Shown here: in pieces, positions 12,699-17,805 of the stretch | Position numbering within the stretch: position 1 is the stretch's first letter | How the letters are laid out: every line of letters begins with the position of its first letter | DNA from: an uncultured Collinsella sp. | GTDB lineage: Bacteria; Actinomycetota; Coriobacteriia; Coriobacteriales; Coriobacteriaceae | Direction of reading: 5' to 3' | Assembly: GCA_937950415.1 (NCBI GenBank) | Contig: CALFDL010000159.1 | Span: 1-17,805, forward strand | Length of the DNA stretch: 17,805 nucleotides | The notes under the pieces: model-generated | Told to the model about the DNA's origin: nothing | Database searches by the model: none | The model's input: the letters and a program-made list of their open reading frames with translations, nothing else | Made by a program: the position numbers and the translations under genes

Positions 12699-14729
12699 GT
12701 GGCAAACGAAAACGATTACGATGGCGGCGAGATTAAGATCCTCGAAGGTCTCGAGGCCGTTCGTAAGCGCCCGGGCATGTATATCGGCTCGACGAGCGCC
12801 AGCGGTCTGCATCACCTGGTGTGGGAGATCGTTGACAACTCCGTCGACGAGGCCATGGCCGGTTTCTGCACCGAGATCCAGGTGACGGTCCACGCCGACA
12901 ACTCCATCACGGTCGTCGACAACGGGCGCGGCATCCCCGTCGACGAGCACCCTGTTAAAAAGATCCCGACGCTCGAGGTCGTCATGACGATCTTGCACGC
13001 CGGCGGTAAGTTCGATAACTCGGCCTATAAGGTCTCGGGCGGCCTGCACGGCGTGGGCATCTCCGTCGTCAACGCACTGTCCAAGCGCGTGGTCGTTCAG
13101 GTCCGTCGCGATGGCAACACCTACGAGATGGAGTTCTCGCGCGGCAAGACCGTCAAGAAGATGGAGGTCGTGGGCACCTCGGATTCGACGGGCACCACCG
13201 TCACCTTCTGGCCCGACGACGAGATCTTCGAGACCTGCATCTACGATTTCGATACGCTGCACAACCGTCTGCAGGAGACGGCGTTCCTCAATAAGAACCT
13301 CAAAATCGTGCTGACCGACGAGCGCGAAGCGACTCCCCACGTGGAGGAGTTTTGCTACGAGGGCGGCATCATCGACTTCGTCAAGTTCCTCAACGAGGGC
13401 AAGGACGTCCCCGAGGCCTTTAAGGAGCCCATCTACATCGAGGGCAAATCGGACCCGGACGCGCCTGTGGCCAAGATGGGCGAGGTCGAGGTTTCCCTGC
13501 AGTGGAATAGCGGCTACGGCGAGAACGTCATGTCGTTTGCCAACGACATCTACACCCCCGAAGGCGGCATGCACCTTGAGGGCTTCCGCACCGCGCTCAC
13601 CCGCGTGATCAACGACTACGCGCGCAAACAGAACCTGCTCAAGGAAAAAGACGCCAACCTGACCGGCGACGATGTGCGCGAGGGCCTTTCGGCCGTTATC
13701 TCGGTCAAGCTGCCCGATCCGCAGTTTGAGGGCCAGACCAAGGCCAAGCTCGGTAGCTCCTATATGCGCGCGCTCACGCTCAAGATCGTGACCGACGGCC
13801 TCGCCGATTACTTGGAGGAGCATCCCAAGCCCGCCCGCGAGATCGTCAAGAAGGCGCAACAGGCCTGCAAGGCGCGAAACGCCGCCCGCAAGGCGCGCGA
13901 GGCGACCCGCCGCAAGAGCCTGCTCGAGACGGCGTCCCTGCCCGGTAAGCTCGCTGACTGCTCGGTGCGCGATGCCGAGCTGACCGAGCTCTTCATCGTA
14001 GAGGGCGACTCGGCAGGCGGTTCGGCCAAGGACGGCCGTCGCCGAGACATCCAGGCGATTCTGCCCCTGCGCGGCAAGATTCTAAACGTCGAACGCGTTG
14101 GTGACCATCGCGCGTTCTCGAGTGACACCATTCAGTCGCTGATTACCGCGATCGGCTGCGGCGTCACGACGAGTGCCGGCGACGGCGGCGACTTCGATAT
14201 CACCAAGGCGCGCTACCACAAGATCATCATCATGACCGATGCAGACGTCGACGGTGCGCATATCCGTATCCTGCTGCTGACGTTCTTCTACAAGTACATG
14301 CGTCCGCTGATCGATGCCGGCTACGTCTATGTTGCCTGCCCGCCCATCTTTGGCATTAAGGTGCGCAACAAGATCCACTACGTGTATCCCAACGGCCGCC
14401 AGCCCGAAGACGAGATCCTGCGCGACACCATCCAGAGTCTGGGCCTGAACCCCGACGATAACGACGAGGACGGCAAGGCCAAGGACGGCAAGATTACCAA
14501 GAAGCGCAAGGGCTATACCGTCCAGCGCTACAAGGGTCTGGGCGAGATGGACCCCAAGCAGCTTGCCTCGACGACGATGGACCCCAAGACCCGCATCCTG
14601 CAGCGTGTGTCGATCGAAGACGCCGTGGTGGCGGACCGCGCCGTGCGCGAGCTGATGGGCTCCGAGGTCGGCTATCGCCGCGAGTACATCGAGAAGCATG
14701 CGCATGATGCACGCTTCTTAGACGCCTAA
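12699..14729 (+). CDS. gyrB: GyrB, DNA gyrase subunit B
   Basis: GyrB is the ATPase subunit of the A2B2 gyrase that introduces negative supercoils. The 676-residue protein has the GHKL ATPase fold with WEIVDNSVDEAMAG, DNGRGIP (about 74-80) and GGLHGVG (about 114-120), then a transducer domain. The TOPRIM domain has EGDSAGGSA (about 435) and MTDADVDGAH (about 512-521), and the C-terminal motif is QRYKGLGEMD. Start GTG 12699 is chosen because AAGGAGG lies four bases upstream (12688-12694). The open frame extends to TTG 12681, but that would place the ribosome site inside the gene. Length is normal for a Gram-positive GyrB without insertion. Confidence 0.97.
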   Translation: MANENDYDGGEIKILEGLEAVRKRPGMYIGSTSASGLHHLVWEIVDNSVDEAMAGFCTEIQVTVHADNSITVVDNGRGIPVDEHPVKKIPTLEVVMTILHAGGKFDNSAYKVSGGLHGVGISVVNALSKRVVVQVRRDGNTYEMEFSRGKTVKKMEVVGTSDSTGTTVTFWPDDEIFETCIYDFDTLHNRLQETAFLNKNLKIVLTDEREATPHVEEFCYEGGIIDFVKFLNEGKDVPEAFKEPIYIEGKSDPDAPVAKMGEVEVSLQWNSGYGENVMSFANDIYTPEGGMHLEGFRTALTRVINDYARKQNLLKEKDANLTGDDVREGLSAVISVKLPDPQFEGQTKAKLGSSYMRALTLKIVTDGLADYLEEHPKPAREIVKKAQQACKARNAARKAREATRRKSLLETASLPGKLADCSVRDAELTELFIVEGDSAGGSAKDGRRRDIQAILPLRGKILNVERVGDHRAFSSDTIQSLITAIGCGVTTSAGDGGDFDITKARYHKIIIMTDADVDGAHIRILLLTFFYKYMRPLIDAGYVYVACPPIFGIKVRNKIHYVYPNGRQPEDEILRDTIQSLGLNPDDNDEDGKAKDGKITKKRKGYTVQRYKGLGEMDPKQLASTTMDPKTRILQRVSIEDAVVADRAVRELMGSEVGYRREYIEKHAHDARFLDA

Positions 14730-14735
14730 CCTGTT

Positions 14736-14836
14736 CGGCTTTCCCAGCCACCGCACCTTCGCCCTCAATCGTCGGTCGCGTACCCAAGTACGCTTCCCTC
14801 CTCTTTCGAGCGAATCTGCGGCACCTGGAAAAGCCG
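14736..14836 (+). ncRNA. long imperfect hairpin in the gyrB-gyrA spacer, possible structured leader
   Basis: Bases 14736-14755 pair with 14817-14836 at 16 of 20 positions: 7 pairs, one mismatch, 4 pairs, a 3x3 internal loop, 5 pairs. Inside this, 14758-14762 pairs with 14810-14814, and the tip is a 6-bp hairpin 14778-14783 with 14788-14793. It could be a structured RNA leader of gyrA, a small RNA or a miniature inverted-repeat element. No promoter or T-run is clear. The pairing is seen; function is unknown. Confidence 0.45.
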
Positions 14837-14884
14837 TCTCCGTGGCAGGGAACTAATGGACCACGCAAACCATGAGGAGGTAAC

Positions 14885-17626
14885 GTGGCAGACGATACCA
14901 ACAATAACGAGGGTATGGGCGAGGCCGGCGATGCCGGCATGCCCGACGATCTGAAGCGCCTGCTTGCCCGTGCTGAGCAGGGCGAGGACGGCGACCCGGA
15001 CGCCTATAACCCCGATGCCGATGATGACGAGGAAGAGGACGACGACGGCGAGCTCGAGGAGAGCTTTGGCGAAGTCGACCGTGGCGCCTCGGCCGGCGAG
15101 GATATCAACGGCGGCCAGCTCCAGATTTCGGAGTTCGGTCGCGAGATGAAGCAGTCGTTTATCGAGTATTCGATGTCGGTCATCACGGCGCGCGCCCTGC
15201 CGGACGTGCGCGACGGCTTAAAGCCGGTGCACCGCCGCATCCTGTACGCGATGAACGAGAGCGGCATCTACCCCAACCGCCCGCACAAGAAGTCGGCGTG
15301 GACGGTCGGCGAAGTTATCGGTAAGTACCACCCGCACGGTGACTCTGCGGTCTACGAGGCCATGGTCCGCTTGGCGCAGTGGTTCTCCATGCGTACGCCG
15401 CTCATCGACGGTCACGGCAACTTCGGCAATATCGACGGCGACGGCGCGGCGGCCATGCGTTACACCGAGAGCCGCCTGGCAAAGCCCGCCATGGAGCTGC
15501 TGCGTGACCTGCAGAAGGATACCGTCGACTGGCAGCCCAACTACGACGAATCGCTCGCCGAGCCTCAGGCGCTGCCCGCGCGCTTCCCCAATCTGCTGGT
15601 CAACGGCAGCCAGGGCATCGCCGTCGGCATGGCCACCAACATCGCCCCGCATAACCTCGCCGAGGCGATCGAGGCCACCTGCTACCTGATCGATAATCCC
15701 GACGCCACTGTCGACGAGCTCATGCAGATCATGCCCGGTCCGGACTTCCCCACCGGCGCCATCATCATGGGCAGCGCCGGCATTAAGCAGAGCTACGAGA
15801 CCGGCCGCGGCTCCATTACCGTGCGCGCCAAGGCACACGTTGAGTCCACCAAGACCGGTCGCAGTCGCCTGGTCTTCACCGAGATTCCCTACATGGTCAA
15901 CAAGGGCACCCTGCAGGAGAAGATTGCCCAGCTCGTCAACGACAAGCGCATCGAGGGCATCTCGGACATGCGCGATGAGTCCAACCAGAAGGGCATCCGT
16001 CTGGTCATCGAGCTCAAGAAGGGCGTCATTCCGCAGGTCGTGCTCAACAACCTGTATAAGTACACCTCGCTGCAGACGACCTTTGGCGCCAACAACCTGG
16101 CGCTCGTCAACGGCGTTCCCAAATGCCTGAGCCTGCGTGAGATGCTGCAGCACTACATCGACCACCAGGTCGACGTCGTCACCCGCCGCACCCGCTTCGA
16201 CCTTAAGAAGGCCCAGGCCCGCGCGCATATCCTCGAGGGCTACCTGATGGCTCTCGACCATATCGACGAGGTCATCAGCATCATCCGCTCCTCGCAGACC
16301 GATTCCGAGGCCAGCAGCCGCCTGATCGAGCGCTTTGGCTTTACGCCCGAGCAGACCACGGCCATCCTCGAGATGAAGTTGCGCCGCCTGACCGGCCTGG
16401 AGCGCGACAAGATCCAAGAAGAGTTGGACGGCCTGCGCCGCGCCATCGCCTACTACGAGGACCTGCTGGCGCATGAGGAGAAGATCCTGGGCGTCATCAA
16501 GGAAGAGATGCGCGAGATCTCCAAGAAGTTCGGCGATAAGCGCCGCACCGAGATCAGCCATGTCGAGAAGGACCTGGATGTCGAGGACCTCATTGCTGAC
16601 GAGGACATGGTCGTGACCATCACCCACACCGGCTACGTCAAGCGCATCCCGGTGGCCGCCTACCGCGCCCAGAAGCGCGGCGGCAAGGGCGTGTCGGGCG
16701 TCAACCTCAAAGAGGACGATGTCATCGACGAGATGTTCATCGCGTCCACGCACGAGTACGTGCTGTTCTTCTCGAGCAAGGGCAAGGTCTATCGCCTGAA
16801 GGTGCACGAGCTGCCGGTGGGTACGCGCCAGGCGCGCGGTACCGCGATCGTCAACCTGCTGCCCTTCGAGGAGGGCGAGAAGATCGCGAGTGTCATCAGC
16901 TGCCGTGAGTTCCCTGCCGACGAGTACCTGATGTTTGCCACCAAGGGCGGCATGGTCAAGAAGACCGTGATGAGCGCATATGACCGCAGCCGTCGCGACG
17001 GCCTGATCGCTATCAACCTGCGTGACGACGACGCGCTGCTGAACGTGCGCCGCGTGCGCGAGGGCGACAAGATTATCCTGGCCACCACCGCGGGCAAGGC
17101 GATCATGTTCTCCGGGGAGCAGGTGCGCGCCACCGGCCGCGATACCAGCGGCGTTCGCGGTATCGGTATGAAGGACGGCGTGAGCGTTCTGGGCATGGAA
17201 GTCACTAACGGCAACGGCGATCTATTCGTCATCACCGAGCGCGGCTACGGCAAGCGCACGCCGGTCGCGGACTACCCGGAGCAGAATCGCGGCGGTCAGG
17301 GCGTCTACACCATTCAAATGACCGAGCGTAAGGGTAACCTCGCGGCCATGAAGACGGTGGGCCCGCAGCACGAGCTGTTCATCGTGACGGAGGGCGCGAC
17401 GGTCATTCGCGTCAAGACCGATGAGATTAGCCAGACTGGCCGCGCTACCCAGGGCGTCAAGATGATGACCGTCGACGACAACGACCGCATCTGCGCCGTA
17501 GCCCGCATGACGGCCGCCAAGGAGAAGCCCGAAGGCGAAGCCACAGAAGACGGCTCTGCCCCCGAAGAAACCCCTGTCGACCTAGGCGACGGCAACGACA
17601 TGCCAGAAGATCTCCTCGACGAGTAA
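14885..17626 (+). CDS. gyrA: GyrA, DNA gyrase subunit A, with acidic N-terminal extension
   Basis: GyrA is the DNA-cleaving and wrapping subunit of gyrase. The 913-residue protein has its canonical core from about residue 80 (FGREMKQSFIEYSMSVITARALPDVRDGLKPVHRRILYAM). The active-site Tyr is Y193 in AAAMRYTESRL. The quinolone-determining region HPHGDSAVYEAMV keeps Ser154 and Glu158, the usual sensitive-type residues. The C-terminal wrapping domain carries the GyrA box QKRGGKG at about 596-602, so it is gyrase and not topoisomerase IV. Unusual are about 75 extra N-terminal residues, very rich in Asp/Glu/Gly, and an acidic C-terminal tail. GTG 14885 has a strong GAGGAGG four bases upstream, so the extension is probably translated. 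It lies 155 bases after gyrB. Confidence 0.96.
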   Translation: MADDTNNNEGMGEAGDAGMPDDLKRLLARAEQGEDGDPDAYNPDADDDEEEDDDGELEESFGEVDRGASAGEDINGGQLQISEFGREMKQSFIEYSMSVITARALPDVRDGLKPVHRRILYAMNESGIYPNRPHKKSAWTVGEVIGKYHPHGDSAVYEAMVRLAQWFSMRTPLIDGHGNFGNIDGDGAAAMRYTESRLAKPAMELLRDLQKDTVDWQPNYDESLAEPQALPARFPNLLVNGSQGIAVGMATNIAPHNLAEAIEATCYLIDNPDATVDELMQIMPGPDFPTGAIIMGSAGIKQSYETGRGSITVRAKAHVESTKTGRSRLVFTEIPYMVNKGTLQEKIAQLVNDKRIEGISDMRDESNQKGIRLVIELKKGVIPQVVLNNLYKYTSLQTTFGANNLALVNGVPKCLSLREMLQHYIDHQVDVVTRRTRFDLKKAQARAHILEGYLMALDHIDEVISIIRSSQTDSEASSRLIERFGFTPEQTTAILEMKLRRLTGLERDKIQEELDGLRRAIAYYEDLLAHEEKILGVIKEEMREISKKFGDKRRTEISHVEKDLDVEDLIADEDMVVTITHTGYVKRIPVAAYRAQKRGGKGVSGVNLKEDDVIDEMFIASTHEYVLFFSSKGKVYRLKVHELPVGTRQARGTAIVNLLPFEEGEKIASVISCREFPADEYLMFATKGGMVKKTVMSAYDRSRRDGLIAINLRDDDALLNVRRVREGDKIILATTAGKAIMFSGEQVRATGRDTSGVRGIGMKDGVSVLGMEVTNGNGDLFVITERGYGKRTPVADYPEQNRGGQGVYTIQMTERKGNLAAMKTVGPQHELFIVTEGATVIRVKTDEISQTGRATQGVKMMTVDDNDRICAVARMTAAKEKPEGEATEDGSAPEETPVDLGDGNDMPEDLLDE

Positions 17627-17666
17627 GAGACCCTAGCTGGTAAAAAATATCAGACCCCATATATCG

Positions 17667-17700
17667 GCGGTCGGCGCACCTGCGCGCCGACCGCTTTTTT
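17667..17700 (+). terminator. intrinsic terminator of gyrA
   Basis: An 11-bp GC-rich perfect stem (17667-17677 with 17684-17694) with a 6-base loop is followed by six T residues. It lies 40 bases past the gyrA stop. Confidence 0.95.
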
Positions 17701-17765
17701 GACAAGCTTGGAGCCCCGTGTCAGACGGCTGGGCGAGATGGGTTAGGTTTGTCGCGAGTTCCGCA

Positions 17766-17803
17766 CGCAAAGAAGGCCACTTAATGTGGCCTTCGTCTTG
17801 CGC
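17766..17803. terminator. second hairpin at the window edge, possible terminator
   Basis: A 9-bp stem (17772-17780 with 17786-17794) has a 5-base loop and an outer CGCAA/TTGCG pairing (17766-17770 with 17799-17803). No clear T-run follows on either strand. It could terminate a gene arriving from the right or be a leader structure of the next gene. Confidence 0.4.
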
Positions 17804-17805
17804 AG

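Noticed and set aside
12648..13859. 403-codon open frame on the minus strand across gyrB
   Set aside because: It is antisense to the conserved GyrB ATPase region and runs through the dciA terminator; no support.
15218..16807. 529-codon open frame on the minus strand across gyrA
   Set aside because: It lies fully inside gyrA, is Asp/Leu/Val-rich and lacks any recognisable domain; a codon-bias shadow.

Overview
The window is the replication-origin region of a bacterial chromosome. The gene order, with jag-yidC-yidD-rnpA-rpmH pointing left and dnaA-dnaN-recF-dciA-gyrB-gyrA pointing right, is the conserved oriC neighbourhood of Gram-positive bacteria. Several traits suggest an anaerobic actinobacterium of the class Coriobacteriia, Collinsella or a relative: a DUF721/DciA gene between recF and gyrB, a divergent DnaA, an unusual ATPase gene before dnaA, and GC-rich codon use on the right arm. 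That placement is inference from gene order and protein character, not from a search.

Left arm (1-6147). The 3' part of rlmN runs rightward and converges on a leftward block. From the origin outward the block reads rpmH, rnpA, yidD, yidC, jag, a strong terminator, rsmG, three parS sites, parA, parB and a small membrane-protein gene. A near-consensus promoter at 6220-6249 drives rpmH outward. These genes cover ribosome and tRNA maturation (rpmH, rnpA, rsmG, rlmN), membrane protein insertion (yidC, yidD), RNA binding (jag) and chromosome partition (parA, parB, parS).

Origin (about 6250-9823). Two intergenic regions carry DnaA-box-like sequences with a shared, non-canonical consensus TTTTCAACA. 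One (6347-6430) lies before an unusual gene; the other (9601-9764) lies between dnaA and dnaN. The second leads into an AT-rich stretch with five tandem DnaA-trio triplets (9777-9791), the likely unwinding site. This is a bipartite origin like that of Bacillus subtilis. Between the two halves lie dnaA and a 450-residue protein joining a GHKL-type ATPase fold, a long Gln/Pro/Tyr/Met-rich disordered segment and a C-terminal winged helix. That protein is the best candidate in the window for an undescribed component of initiation control.

Right arm (9824-17805). dnaN, recF and dciA are tightly packed and end at an intrinsic terminator. gyrB and gyrA follow, separated by about 155 bases that can fold into a long imperfect hairpin. 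GyrA has an acidic N-terminal extension of about 75 residues. A strong terminator closes gyrA. The last 105 bases hold a second hairpin and no gene.

Together the window encodes the initiator, the sliding clamp, a probable helicase loader, gap repair, gyrase and the partition system around their own DNA sites. The parAB-rsmG block looks AT-richer than the dnaA-gyrA arm.
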